DNA from: Rhizophagus irregularis
Taxonomy: Eukaryota; Glomeromycota; Glomeromycetes; Glomerales; Glomeraceae
DNA length: 64,000 nt
Assembly: GCF_026210795.1 (NCBI RefSeq)
Contig: NC_089456.1
Location: forward strand, 1,986,501-2,050,500
Reading direction: 5' to 3'
Under the pieces are notes generated by a model. It worked only from the letters and a program-made list of their open reading frames with translations, did not search any database and was not told the origin of the DNA. Of the stretch, positions 33,744 through 43,126 are shown piece after piece. The translations under genes were made by a program, and so were the position numbers. Each line of letters opens with the position of its first letter. The first letter of the stretch is position 1.

Positions 33744-34369
33744 AACAGGGCGGACATACTCGTATTATCACATTGTTGCCGATCATTTTGCCGATTATTT
33801 GTTAGTTATCTATTCGATATTATCACATAACAAAACCACCATTTTGGGTTATTTTTGCAAATTCTGCTATACGTTATCAAAATTCATATAAAATCCTGAA
33901 AATCAATGTTTTCAAATCCAAAAATTAACTAAAACTCGGCCGAAAATGGTCTGAATTTTCAATAATTAGAAAAATTCAAAGTAATTTGATGATATTGCAT
34001 CAACCAGTGATCAGAATTTAATGTTTTATAGCTTGTTGAATTCATCTCATCAAGACGAACATTTTGATAGTAAGTTCATAATATTTACACAAAATTGATT
34101 GAGAAATGATATTTTAAAAACCTCTATTTATTATATAAATTATAACAATATAATTGCAAATATAATTTCGACCATAACTTTTGTGTTACCTAAAATTTCA
34201 CTGTGTTATTTCGGCTATAAATTTTAAAGCTGTTAATTTATAACCCATAAAAGTTTCAAGTTTTGCCCGAACTTCTGTGGCTTCGCCCGAAGCCTTAAAG
34301 TCCGATATCACCAAATTACTATATGATCGGAAATGATCGGCAAGGTGATATAAAGATGTCCGCCCTGTT
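33744..34369. mobile_element. MULE-like non-autonomous element with 9-bp target duplication
   Basis: A 626-bp element starting AACAGGGCGGACAT and ending with its exact complement. The inverted repeats continue imperfectly for about 45 bp, sharing TTGCCGATCATTT. It is flanked by GCGTAAAAC at 33735-33743 and again at 34370-34378, a 9-bp direct duplication typical of Mutator-like elements. No transposase is encoded; the short open frame at 34198-34380 spans the right repeat and is not a gene. It sits about 150 bp upstream of the F-box gene at 31979-33592 and may affect its promoter. Confidence 0.88.
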
Positions 34370-34663
34370 GCGTAAAACAAGGTATTATGTAATGATGATC
34401 GTCATCACTCGTGACGAACATCACTTAATTCCGGTCAAAATTATAATTGGTTAAAGCTAGCTTAAATAGTAAATATGTTAATCGCCTAAAATTATTTTTT
34501 TTATACATTTACAGTACTGTAATTATTAAAAAAACTCAAACTTTTACAAAACAATTACTATCTACAATTCACATTATGATTATTGAATTTATGTTCCAAA
34601 CAAAAAATCTTGAAGATTCAAAAAAAAAAAATCTACTACTGATAATAACAACAACTATTTTTT

Positions 34664-35375
34664 TTTTATCCCTCTATGTTAAATAAATTAGCAATTTAAT
34701 ACATTGAGTACAGTTTTTCAAAATTGCCCAGCCCAACGTAACAATACACAGTGAAATCGATATACCGGAACCTCCGATATAACGGATCATAAGCAAAATC
34801 TTGATGCATCGGAATAACGGAATTGGGTCTGATTATCAGAATTCTTGATATAACGGGTTTTGACAAATGTACTAATGGACGGATGGTTTCCATTATATCG
34901 AATTTTACTGTGTATTACTCTCTATTCTGCTCTTTTTGTTTCAACTTGATTCGTCTCACAATTTAACAATACATTATTGGATGAATTTATAGATCAATTG
35001 ACAGTGTTAGATATAAATACTAAAGGAATTTGCTCAAAGTCCTGAAATTCAAATCCTGACAATACGTTATCCAAACATCTTATAATTCCATAATCCTGGA
35101 AATTATAATACTGAAATTTTATAATCATAACCCTGAAAAGTAAATTATTTAGTTGAAATGAAAAATCCTAAATACTAAATATTCATTTTTTCTTACTGAA
35201 ATGTTTTAATCTTAATTGTATTGAAAATATATTATATCACATTTATTATTTTGAATTAATTTTTAAAAAAGTGAAATTAATTCTATTATTGAAATTAATA
35301 ATTGCATTTATTAATTTTATATTAAATAAAATAAAGAAAAATAAAATTACAAAGAAATGTTGTGTACTTTCAACA
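34664..35375. repeat. Duplicated block, copy B (with 30760-31345)
   Basis: Collinear with copy A apart from the 166-bp insertion at 34747-34912. The two blocks bracket the intact F-box gene 31979-33592 and the adjacent MULE-like element, consistent with a tandem duplication of an F-box unit in which the left unit's gene has eroded to the 30466-30695 fragment. Confidence 0.75.
34747..34912. mobile_element. pogo/Tc1-like MITE, TA duplication, empty site known
   Basis: 166 bp with ends CACAGTGAAATCGATATA and, reversed, CACAGTAAAATTCGATATA, flanked by TA on both sides (34745-34746, 34913-34914). The duplicated block at 30852 has the uninterrupted ACAATA site. Termini of the CAGT...CGATATAAC type are those of pogo-like elements. 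Confidence 0.85.
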
Positions 35376-35528
35376 AATATACAAGATTAATTTCTTCTAA
35401 TCATGTATTAAAAATGTTGTTGCATGATTAGTAGTTATGAGCGAAATCAAAAATCCAAAGTCGAAACGTTTTGACGTTTCGTCGTAAATTCCAAAATTTT
35501 TTGAAAGTCAATACCAGCGAAATTACCA

Positions 35529-35631
35529 CACTATAAAAATTAGTTCCGTGTTTTTTTTATTCCATATTATTTCCAAATGTACCACATTTACGAAATTTTT
35601 ACAGAAATGATGGATAAAATTTTTTACAGGA
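35529..35631. mobile_element. Short MITE of the CCCTATAAAA/TTCCGTG family
   Basis: About 103 bp from CACTATAAAAATTAGTTCCGTG-like start to ATAAAATTTTTTACAGGA. Internal TTTTATTCCATATTATTT and AATGTACCACATTTACG match the elements at 38429 and 57230. No target duplication is visible. Confidence 0.6.
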
Positions 35632-36419
35632 CTGAAACTCTTCGATATTGGCGAATCTCCCCGACTGACTATCGAAATAATTAATAACGTGATGTTGATC
35701 ATTTTGCCAACGAGAATTTAAAAATTAAATATTTTTTTGTGAATTTCAGAAAATTTATTCAACTTATTAAAATTTAACAATTAATGCTTTCATAATGAAA
35801 ATTGAAATTTTCAAATATTTGAGATTTAATTGCGATTAATGGTAAATTTTCAGGTTAATGATCGGCAAATAAATTATTACATACTAGGTTTTCAGAATTA
35901 TAAAATTGCAGGCAATTACCTGTATTACCATTTTAAGGGTTAATTAAATAATTCAACCAATAAAAAGTTTTGGAAGTTTTGCTAATTTCGATAACTTTCG
36001 TCATAATTCGGTAGTTCGGAAATTTAGAAATCGGGCAAAACTTGTTTAGGAATCGACCCCTGGCGAAACTCAGATTTCACCCACAATACTAGCATGATTA
36101 TAATACGATTGTAACAAATGTTGACATTGCTCAAATTTTAATAATAATACAACCACAACTCTAAGTTTAAAAGAAATTAAACAGGAACTGCGGTATGCAT
36201 ATGAACAATTTTATTTTCTTTGATATAGAATCGTATCATTTATATACTGTAAATGACAAATAATAAAACATATTAATAGAAATTACTAGACAAGTATTCA
36301 AATCATTTATGATATATTAGATTATATCAACAAATTTTATAGGATAATAAGATTACAAAGAAGCTTTATTTATAAAAATGAATATACATATGTGATAATT
36401 TCATATTATAACTAAATAA
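35632..36419. other. AT-rich spacer
   Basis: No coding region. Contains degenerate non-coding sequence with scattered GGTTTTCAGAATTA-type stretches. It precedes the 3' end of the next F-box gene. Confidence 0.4.
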
Positions 36420-38030
36420 TTAATCGAGGTTCTTAATAAATTGATAAATATCAATAGACAAATCATTATCTCTTTTAGCAATATATGACTCAAATTTCTT
36501 TATTTCGCCGCCTTTCAAATCTTCAATTTTAATGTTCCTAAAAGCCAAATAGTACTTAGTTCTTTTATCCACAATATATTCTTTTATGTAAGGTGAAATA
36601 TCAACACCATAATCTTGTACATTATTAATAATTGATAATTTCTTAATAACAGTATTTTGAGAATTATTTTTGAAAACTTCAAAATCACTTATTCTAATAT
36701 AAAGGATTAAATTTAAATATTCTAGTTTAGGAGGGAGGATTCGTCCTAAATTTCGTAATAAAATTGAACTACTATTATCTAAATGAGAAGTTTCACTGGC
36801 TTCAATAGTAAGATAATTAAGATTTGATTTAATATTTTCAACTAAATTGAGTACTAGATAAACAATCTCATCTTTAATTCCACAAATATCGAGAAATTTG
36901 ATATTTTTACAATATTTTAGAACCGATTCGAGTATTTGTTGTTTTAATGATAGACCAGATTCAAGTCCAAGTTCGCCCTTGATATACTTTAAATGCCCGC
37001 ACCCGAAATTCTCTAAATAATTACCATATTTTTGTAATAATAATAATAATGATTCATCAATTTGCGATCTATCATTTACAAACAAAGATTTTAATTTAAA
37101 AGGTTTGTTTAAATTAATTATTTGTTGAATAATATCAGTATTTAAAGGAGAACAATAAATGATATGAACAGATTCTAGAACATTTAATTGTTCAAACGCT
37201 TTATCTAGATTGATTATACCATTAAAATTGAAGCAAAATAATATAATTGTGTTTAAAGTATTTAAACAATTAGAACTTTCTGATTGTAACAATAGAGATT
37301 GATACAAAGAGAAATTATCATAACTTAATAAAATTTTTTTAAGATTTTGATGTAGATTAATTATTTGTAATACGCGATGTTTAATTGGCGTATCTTTGTT
37401 TTTGGGGGACGAGAAACCACGAGTTCTACCAGTATGAAGTTTTAAATATCTAATATTATTAATAAATTTTGTATTTTGTAAAATTAACCCAAGAATATCA
37501 CCAAAATAAGAGATATGTTTACTATCAGTGAACTCAACGTCAAAAGTATGTAAATTTATTTCATTTTCAATAAATATTTTTAATAGTGACGTATGAACTA
37601 ATCTTATAAAATCAGCATCTAAATTTAAAGATATGGTTTTTATAAAGTATCGTTTTCTGGGTTTCAAAGTTTTAACGGAAACTTCAACCCACTTATCAAC
37701 AGAGAAAATAAATTCTTGTGTATTCAAATATCTTATGAAACTGGGATAATTAAAAAGTGTAGTCGAAGGTAGTAATTTGCCAATTCCATATCCATTTAAT
37801 TTTGATTTTAAATTACCATTTAAATTATGTAAGTAAATTCCAATAAAGTTATAATTTCCGGTAGAAATTGAAAAAGGGTTTTCCCATAATAATGGCATGG
37901 CTAAACGACACCATAATCTGTTAACTAAGATACATGAATATAAAGTTGAATAATCATTACGAAGAAATTTTAAAACATCGTATGTTAACTCAGGTAAGTT
38001 TCCTGAAAATAGTTTTGAACAAGAAGGCAT
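36420..38030 (-). CDS. F-box/LRR-like protein, 536 aa
   Basis: The start is taken at MPSCSKLFSGNLPEL (38030), the family start. A frame extension to 38069 begins with GTG, not ATG, and lies in conserved 5' sequence. The F-box is RNDYSTLYSCILVNRLWCRL, then MPLLWENPFS. The body carries LRR-like blocks (KSLFVNDRSQIDESLLLLLQ, YGNYLENFGCGHLKY, KLEYLNLILYIRISDFEVF) and a C-terminus diverged from the others (YIVDKRTKYYLAFRNIKIED). It is divergently oriented to the 40287 gene across 2.2 kb. Predicted SCF adaptor. Confidence 0.9.
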   Translation of the reverse strand: MPSCSKLFSGNLPELTYDVLKFLRNDYSTLYSCILVNRLWCRLAMPLLWENPFSISTGNYNFIGIYLHNLNGNLKSKLNGYGIGKLLPSTTLFNYPSFIRYLNTQEFIFSVDKWVEVSVKTLKPRKRYFIKTISLNLDADFIRLVHTSLLKIFIENEINLHTFDVEFTDSKHISYFGDILGLILQNTKFINNIRYLKLHTGRTRGFSSPKNKDTPIKHRVLQIINLHQNLKKILLSYDNFSLYQSLLLQSESSNCLNTLNTIILFCFNFNGIINLDKAFEQLNVLESVHIIYCSPLNTDIIQQIINLNKPFKLKSLFVNDRSQIDESLLLLLQKYGNYLENFGCGHLKYIKGELGLESGLSLKQQILESVLKYCKNIKFLDICGIKDEIVYLVLNLVENIKSNLNYLTIEASETSHLDNSSSILLRNLGRILPPKLEYLNLILYIRISDFEVFKNNSQNTVIKKLSIINNVQDYGVDISPYIKEYIVDKRTKYYLAFRNIKIEDLKGGEIKKFESYIAKRDNDLSIDIYQFIKNLD

Positions 38031-38065
38031 CGTAAGCGAAGAGAAAAAAGAAAGGTATTTGTGTA

Positions 38066-38071
38066 TCACAT
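38066..38071 (-). promoter_or_regulatory. Minimal upstream ORF (ATG-TGA)
   Basis: An ATG immediately followed by TGA, about 41 nt upstream of the F-box start codon, in the conserved context GAAATGTGATACACAA. The same start-stop element is present before the genes at 40287, 43127 and 53558. Confidence 0.5.
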
Positions 38072-38109
38072 TTCACGACCGGATAAATTATATTAATTTT
38101 GGGAATGGT

Positions 38110-38125
38110 GATTTCCGATATTGTC
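38110..38125 (-). promoter_or_regulatory. F-box gene promoter core
   Basis: GATTTCCGATATTGTC is the exact reverse complement of GACAATATCGGAAATC found before 40287, 43127 and 53558. It lies 79 bp from the start codon. Confidence 0.6.
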
Positions 38126-38428
38126 GTACAATTCGTAATTATTAATTTGTGTAACATGTTTAATAGTTATGAATCATTAGGCATAATAAGGTCACGATTT
38201 ACAACATATCATTCCGGTCAAAATAGTGTTTGGCCATAGTCAAAAACCCGTCTTATTTGTTTTTACGTTTTACTTATTAAAACATATTTGTATTTTTCTC
38301 AAAACTTTCTGAACAGCCTTTTGAACTAGGAGAAACTTATTCTATACATAGATTTACATATTTATTTAGCTTCATTTTCAATTAAAAGTTTTTAAATCTA
38401 TCACAATCAATAAGCTGATTAACTTTTT

Positions 38429-38588
38429 TCCTATAAAAAATTTATTCCGTGTTTTTTATTCCATATTTATTCTGCAAAATATTAACGGAATTTATAGCCC
38501 CAAAACATGGAAATTATCTGATTTTTAGTTATTTTCCCGTAAATGTATCATATTCACGGAGTTTTTACGGATAAAATTTTTTAAATCC
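38429..38588. mobile_element. MITE of the CCCTATAAAA/TTCCGTG family
   Basis: About 160 bp starting TCCTATAAAAAATTTATTCC and ending ACGGATAAAATTTTTTA. Internal blocks (GGAATTTATAG, CATGGAAATT, AATGTATCAT.TTCACGGA, TTTTTACGGA) align with the reverse complement of the element at 57230-57428. Confidence 0.7.
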
Positions 38589-38833
38589 TCTTTGTTAAAT
38601 ATAATTAGTAATTTAGTGTATTAAGTACAGTTGATTCTAATAGAATGATACATATGATATTTTGATCATCATCAATTAAGAAATACCAGATAATGATAAA
38701 TTATTCAATTAACCTAATTATCGAATATATATATTTTTTGAATGAAAATTTCTTTTCTCTATAGGAATGATAATTATTACACTATTATTGAAAGAGTTAT
38801 AATTTGTTGTACTAAGTTTTTTTTTTTTCGAAG

Positions 38834-38930
38834 GATGAAGGAATTCAAGTCACATAATATTAGTCCATATCTCAAAGATTGAAATTGATAATTTTATAAA
38901 GGAAATTATTGATTATTTAATAATGATTTA
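38834..38930 (+). pseudogene. Tiny relic of an F-box gene 3' end
   Basis: GAAGGAATTCAAGTCACATA followed by ATATTAG is nearly identical to the KEFKSHNIR codons of the 43127 and 53558 genes (about 44563-44592). The following A/T-rich sequence keeps GATTATTTAATAATGATTTA-like 3' flank. Only about 30 codons remain. Confidence 0.6.
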
Positions 38931-39537
38931 GAAATAATAGAAAATAATGATCTTTTGCTTATAAATTTACTCATTATATATATAAAATTTCCAAATATTA
39001 ATTTTTAGATTGTTGAAAAATTTTTATTATTCATGAAAGACAATATATACATATATATATATGGTTCAAAAACTGAATCAATAATATGAACAAATACGAA
39101 ATATGTGTTGGCATTGTCACAAATTTACGCAGATTAAGTTTATCAAATATGTCTAATTTTTCCATTATGTGATTTTAGATTAGTTGTAATGCTGGATGTA
39201 TAGATTCTACTAGTATCCATTAGGATGTCAAAACCGGATCACGCAAGTAAATGACAGAAGGAGTTCAATAGTGTAGAAAATAATTTTTAATTAGGGGCTT
39301 ACAGGGTAGTCAATTTTTCAACAATTGTACGCTTATTAAATGAGTTTAATAAAGAAGATTTAAAAAAGATTAATGGACTTCTTGTTGCTAAACCCGAAAT
39401 AAAGAATCAAATCATAATAATAGGTTATTCTTGGTCAAAAAGGTTGTTGTTAAGATAGTTTTTGAGAAAACCCGCAAAATTTGGTTTCAAAAATGTTTGA
39501 ACACCAGTTCATTTGTGCTCCGAAGATAATACGCAGC
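38931..39537. other. Spacer with a possible decayed exon
   Basis: A (TA)n run lies at about 39046-39063. After a CTTACAG acceptor-like site at about 39304, some 50 codons are open on the plus strand (VVNFSTIVRLLNEFNKEDLK, then KINGLLVAKPEIKNQ) to about 39460. No family was recognised, so it is left as a possible fragment. Confidence 0.35.
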
Positions 39538-39753
39538 CATACGCACGTGATCGGCAGTAAGTCTGGCCATATTTATAATTCCAGCCGGAATTAAAAATAT
39601 ATCCTAATATGGAAATTTGTGTAGCACACCCGTAATATCGGATATGTACATTACACTAATTTCCAAGTTAGGAAATATTTTAATTTCGGCCGGAATTATA
39701 AATTTTGCCAGAATTACTGTCAATCAGTTATGATGATTGAATGACTACGTATG
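39538..39753. mobile_element. MITE of the CCGGCCGGAATTATAA family
   Basis: About 216 bp, ends CATACG and CGTATG. The arms are complementary over about 90 bp, including CAGTAA..CTGGCCA, ATTTATAATTCC.GCCGGAA and CCTAA..TGGAAATT. The relative at 18095-18285 shares the right arm and end. There is no coding capacity. Confidence 0.75.
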
Positions 39754-40001
39754 AAAAATTCATTGGAGAAAAAATGAATTTGGTGGCTCAATATTTTTGC
39801 AATTAGATGCAATGAACAAAAAAGTAAAAGCAAAAATTTTAACTCTGCCAACTATAATTCTTGACGGAATTGAGTGATAAACGTGCTTGTAAGAATGAAA
39901 GTGTTACAAAAATTTCTTTTAGTTTGGTTTTTTTTATTAAATCTTATGTATACTATTACTAATAAATAAATAAAAAATAAAAGTGTTACAAAAATAAATA
40001 A

Positions 40002-40127
40002 TAAGTAATATCCTGGCTAATTAGGAATAAGTAAAATTTTTACTTTAGAATTGGCCTATCGGCCGATCATTTATCCGATTCTACTAAATTTTACTTATTC
40101 CTAATTTATCCAGGATATTTATACTTA
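40002..40127. mobile_element. Small MITE inserted only in the 40287 unit
   Basis: Arms AATATCCTGG..AATTAGGAAT then AAGTAAAATTT, complementary between 40004-40040 and 40084-40126. The equivalent position upstream of 43127 (about 42715) and 53558 (about 53190) is uninterrupted AAATAAATAAGTAG, so two natural empty sites exist. Confidence 0.75.
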
Positions 40128-40198
40128 CAAAAAAATATGTAAATCGTGACTTTATCAGTATTACAACTAGTTATTTATATCACACACAATAATTGTGC

Positions 40199-40214
40199 GA
40201 CAATATCGGAAATC
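40199..40214 (+). promoter_or_regulatory. F-box gene promoter core
   Basis: GACAATATCGGAAATC, preceded by TTGTGC, 72 nt before the start codon at 40287. It is followed by the conserved TTATCCGGNCGTGAAATGTG and a pyrimidine-rich tract. Confidence 0.6.
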
Positions 40215-40242
40215 AAATTAATGCAATTTATCCGGCCGTGAA

Positions 40243-40248
40243 ATGTGA
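40243..40248 (+). promoter_or_regulatory. Minimal upstream ORF (ATG-TGA)
   Basis: A start codon directly followed by a stop, 44 nt upstream of the main ATG. The open frame that appears to begin at 40245 uses the internal GTG of this element and is not the likely protein start. Confidence 0.5.
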
Positions 40249-40286
40249 TACACAATTACCTTTCTTTTTTTTTTCTCTTCGTTAAA

Positions 40287-41798
40287 ATGTCATGTTCGAA
40301 ACTAGGAAACTTACCTGAATTAACTTATGATGTTATAAAATATTTTCAAAATGATTATTCAACCTTACATTCATGTGTTTTAGTTAACAGATTATGGTGT
40401 CGTTTAGCGATTCCATTATTATGGGAAAATCCTTTTTCAATTCCTACTGAAAATTATAACTTTATTGAAATTTACCTACATAATTTAAATGGTGAATTAA
40501 AAACAAAATTTAATGAACATGAAATTAATGAAATTCTGTTACCTTCCAACACACTTTTCAATTATCCTAGTTTTATAAAATATTTGGATTTGTTGAAGTT
40601 TTCTACTTCTGTTCGAAAGTGGTTTTATAATGCTAAAATTATAAATTTAAAATTGGTAGAAGATACTAAAAAACTAATTACTATATCATTATTAAAAATA
40701 TTTATTGAAAATGAAGTAAATTTACATACCTTTGAAATTAATATAAATAATTATATCATATATATTGAAGATATTCTTGAGTTAACCTTACAAAATCCAA
40801 ATTTCATTCGAAATATTAAAAATTTAAAAATTTCTATTTTAACGAGATTTAGGAATAATGGTTCGCTAATTGACAATCTTATATTACAAGTAATTAAATT
40901 ACATCAAAATCTTAAAAAAGTTATATTAAGTTATTATAATCTTCCTTTTTATCAATCTTTATTATTATCAAAAGATTATAATTGTTCAAATACTTTAAAT
41001 ATTATCACATTATACCAAGTTAATTTTAGCGGTATAAATAAAATTTTTGAACAATTAAACGTTTTAGAATCTGTTCATATAATTCATTGTGAGAATTTAA
41101 ATACTAGTTTTATTCAACAAATTCTTAATTTAACCAAACCATTTAAATTAAAATCCTTATTCATAAATGCAATATCAAACATTGATGAATCATTATTATT
41201 ATTATTACAAAAATCTGGTGGTTATTTAAAAAATTTCAGTGTCGATCGTTTAACATATTTCGAGAGCGAACTTATACAACAAATACTTGCATTAGTTATG
41301 AAATATTGTAAAAATATCGAATTTCTTGGTATTTATGGAATCACATATGAGAATGTTTATCCAGTACTCAATTTGATTGAAAATATAAAACAAAATCTTA
41401 ATTGTCTTTCCGTCAGCTGCGTATTAGATAATAGTACTAGTTCAATTTTATTACAAAATTTAGGACAAATCCTTCCTTCAAAATTAGAATATTTAGATTT
41501 GACTCTTGGTATTGAAATAAGTGATTTTAAAGTATTCCTAAAAAATACCCAAGGTACTTTTATTAAGAAGTTGTTAATTAGAGATTCAATAAGGAAAACT
41601 AATTATAATCTTTTACGTCATTTAAAAAAATATATAATGAAGGAGAAAAGAGTCAGGTATTTGAATTTTAGGAATCTTCATAAGGAATTGTTTGATTATA
41701 GAGATATAGTGAAAGAATTTAAGTCACATAATGTTAGAGTTCAAAAATACAATGATTTACACTTCGACATGTATCAATTTATGCAAAAACTTGATTAA
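40287..41798 (+). CDS. F-box/LRR-like protein, 503 aa (paralog 1 of 3)
   Basis: Uninterrupted. It starts MSCSKLGNLPELTYDV, the short form lacking the FS of MSCSKIFSGDLPEL. F-box NDYSTLHSCVLVNRLWCRL, then LLWENPFSIPTENYNFIEIY. LRR-like units follow (LNVLESVHIIHCENLNTSFI, KLKSLFINAISNIDESLLLL, KLEYLDLTLGIEISDFKVFL), with tail MKEKRVRYLNFRNLHKELFD. Compared with 43127 it lacks about four residues in the NFSG-INKIFEQLN segment and has its own C-terminal block (RDSIRKTNYNLLRH). Predicted SCF substrate receptor. Nearly identical to 43127 and 53558 in the F-box and central LRRs. Confidence 0.93.
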   Translation: MSCSKLGNLPELTYDVIKYFQNDYSTLHSCVLVNRLWCRLAIPLLWENPFSIPTENYNFIEIYLHNLNGELKTKFNEHEINEILLPSNTLFNYPSFIKYLDLLKFSTSVRKWFYNAKIINLKLVEDTKKLITISLLKIFIENEVNLHTFEININNYIIYIEDILELTLQNPNFIRNIKNLKISILTRFRNNGSLIDNLILQVIKLHQNLKKVILSYYNLPFYQSLLLSKDYNCSNTLNIITLYQVNFSGINKIFEQLNVLESVHIIHCENLNTSFIQQILNLTKPFKLKSLFINAISNIDESLLLLLQKSGGYLKNFSVDRLTYFESELIQQILALVMKYCKNIEFLGIYGITYENVYPVLNLIENIKQNLNCLSVSCVLDNSTSSILLQNLGQILPSKLEYLDLTLGIEISDFKVFLKNTQGTFIKKLLIRDSIRKTNYNLLRHLKKYIMKEKRVRYLNFRNLHKELFDYRDIVKEFKSHNVRVQKYNDLHFDMYQFMQKLD

Positions 41799-42806
41799 TT
41801 ATTTAATTATCATTTAATAAATAAAGTTTCTTTATATGTTTATTTATTCTAGTTAAAAATATGATGATTAACAACTATAAAAAATTTGTTTGACATTTAT
41901 ATAAATAATTTGAATTATGTAACATAAAACCAGTGCATGAAATACTAATGATTTCTTTCATTTATTCAATTTTATTTTTTTTTTATTAAACCATATATTT
42001 TATTAAACCTATATTTGAGATCCTTAAAAAAAAGTAATTATAATTCTTCTCTTACTAGATATAACTTTTTTAGTAGAAATAATAAATTAAATGGTTCTTA
42101 TAATCTTATATGTTTGATTGTAAAAAGTAGTTATTTTCAATTGAATTTATTTTAAATAAACGACGCGAAAAATATGAACATGTAAGATTTTTATAATAAC
42201 TACAAATTAATAGTCTAGTAAATAGTATACAATCTTTTTAAAGTTTTGGATTTTTGTTTTGAAACATAATTCTTTCTTTCATTTTAATTTATTAATTATA
42301 TTATATTCACTCTTCAATATAAATAATTCATGCTACAAAATAATAGAGTAACATTTGTAATGATATGCACAAACGGTTCTTGCTAATAAATTCTTACAAA
42401 TTAAGCAATAATATTATTAACTAAACATTATGATGATCAAGATAAGGTTATTTTTAATTAAGACAAAAAGAATTTGCGAAAATTGTAACCATGAATGCTT
42501 AGCCACATTATATTGTCTGAAATTATTTAAAAGAAAATTTTTAAATTGTACATCTTAAAAAATGATGATATTGATAATTTAATAGAGAAATGTCAAATGG
42601 TATCACTCATGCTAAATATGGTGGCTTCATGTAGTAATTTAGAAAATATTAAATATTTAACAAAAGGTATATTCTCAGAACTTGTTTGTAAAAATAAAAG
42701 TGTTACAAAATAAATAAGTAGAATCACAAAAAAAAATATGTAAATCGTGATTTTATCAATATCACAACTAGTATAACAACTATTTACTCACTAGTTACAG
42801 TATTAA
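41799..42806. other. Spacer of the F-box tandem unit
   Basis: The 3' flank of paralog 1 grading into the duplicated upstream block of paralog 2. From 42261 onwards it aligns with 52726 onwards. The 3' flank (41870-42240) reappears without a gene at 50670-50945. No coding region. Confidence 0.6.
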
Positions 42807-42810
42807 ACAT

Positions 42811-43014
42811 GGGGGAATCTTACCACACTACCCTGTCATAATATAAATAGCATTTTAAACGATTAAACGTCGGTAGTAATACAGCAGGTGACATGACAAA
42901 TAGAGATCAGGCTAGTAAAAAAAAGCCCCCCTCAAAAACATAATAAAAAACGTAAACAGGTCATCACATGACGATGTGACAAATACATTACAGGGTAATG
43001 TGGTAAGATTTTCC
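42811..43014. mobile_element. MITE with GGAATCTTACCACA..ACCCTGT ends (copy in paralog 2 promoter)
   Basis: Ends GGGAATCTTACCACACTACC and, reversed, GGAAAATCTTACCACATTACC. The promoter of paralog 1 lacks it (CAACTAGTTATTTATATCAC continues to the core). The central segment 42889-42940 is inverted relative to the copy at 53277-53457. Confidence 0.75.
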
Positions 43015-43040
43015 TTAAATATGTTACATAATAATTGTGC

Positions 43041-43056
43041 GACAATATCGGAAATC
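43041..43056 (+). promoter_or_regulatory. F-box gene promoter core
   Basis: GACAATATCGGAAATC, 70 nt before the start codon at 43127, in the same flanking context as paralog 1. Confidence 0.6.
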
Positions 43057-43084
43057 AAATTAATATAAATTATCCGGTCGTGAA

Positions 43085-43090
43085 ATGTGA
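43085..43090 (+). promoter_or_regulatory. Minimal upstream ORF (ATG-TGA)
   Basis: A start-stop element 42 nt upstream of the main ATG, in the same context as in the other copies. Confidence 0.5.
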
Positions 43091-43126
43091 TACACAATTA
43101 CCTTTCTTTTTTTCTCTTCATTTAAA

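Larger units (their letters stand above)
42261..43126. repeat. Duplicated F-box upstream block, copy 1 (with 52726-53557)
   Basis: About 850 bp collinear with 52726-53557. Landmarks include GAAACATAATTCTTTCTTTC, AATTGTAACCATGAATGCTT and AGCCACATTATATTGTCTGA. A partial third copy is at 55441-55682. The block carries the promoter core and the MITE at 42811-43014. Confidence 0.85.

Noticed and set aside
34198-34380. 60-codon minus-strand open frame
   Set aside because: It lies in the right terminal repeat of the MULE-like element and crosses its end into flanking DNA.
40245-40286. N-terminal extension MIHNYLSFFFL of the 40287 F-box protein (and MIHKYLSFFSSLT at 38069)
   Set aside because: The extension begins with GTG, lies in a conserved leader shared with copies whose frame is closed there (43127, 53558), and bypasses the universal MSCSK start.
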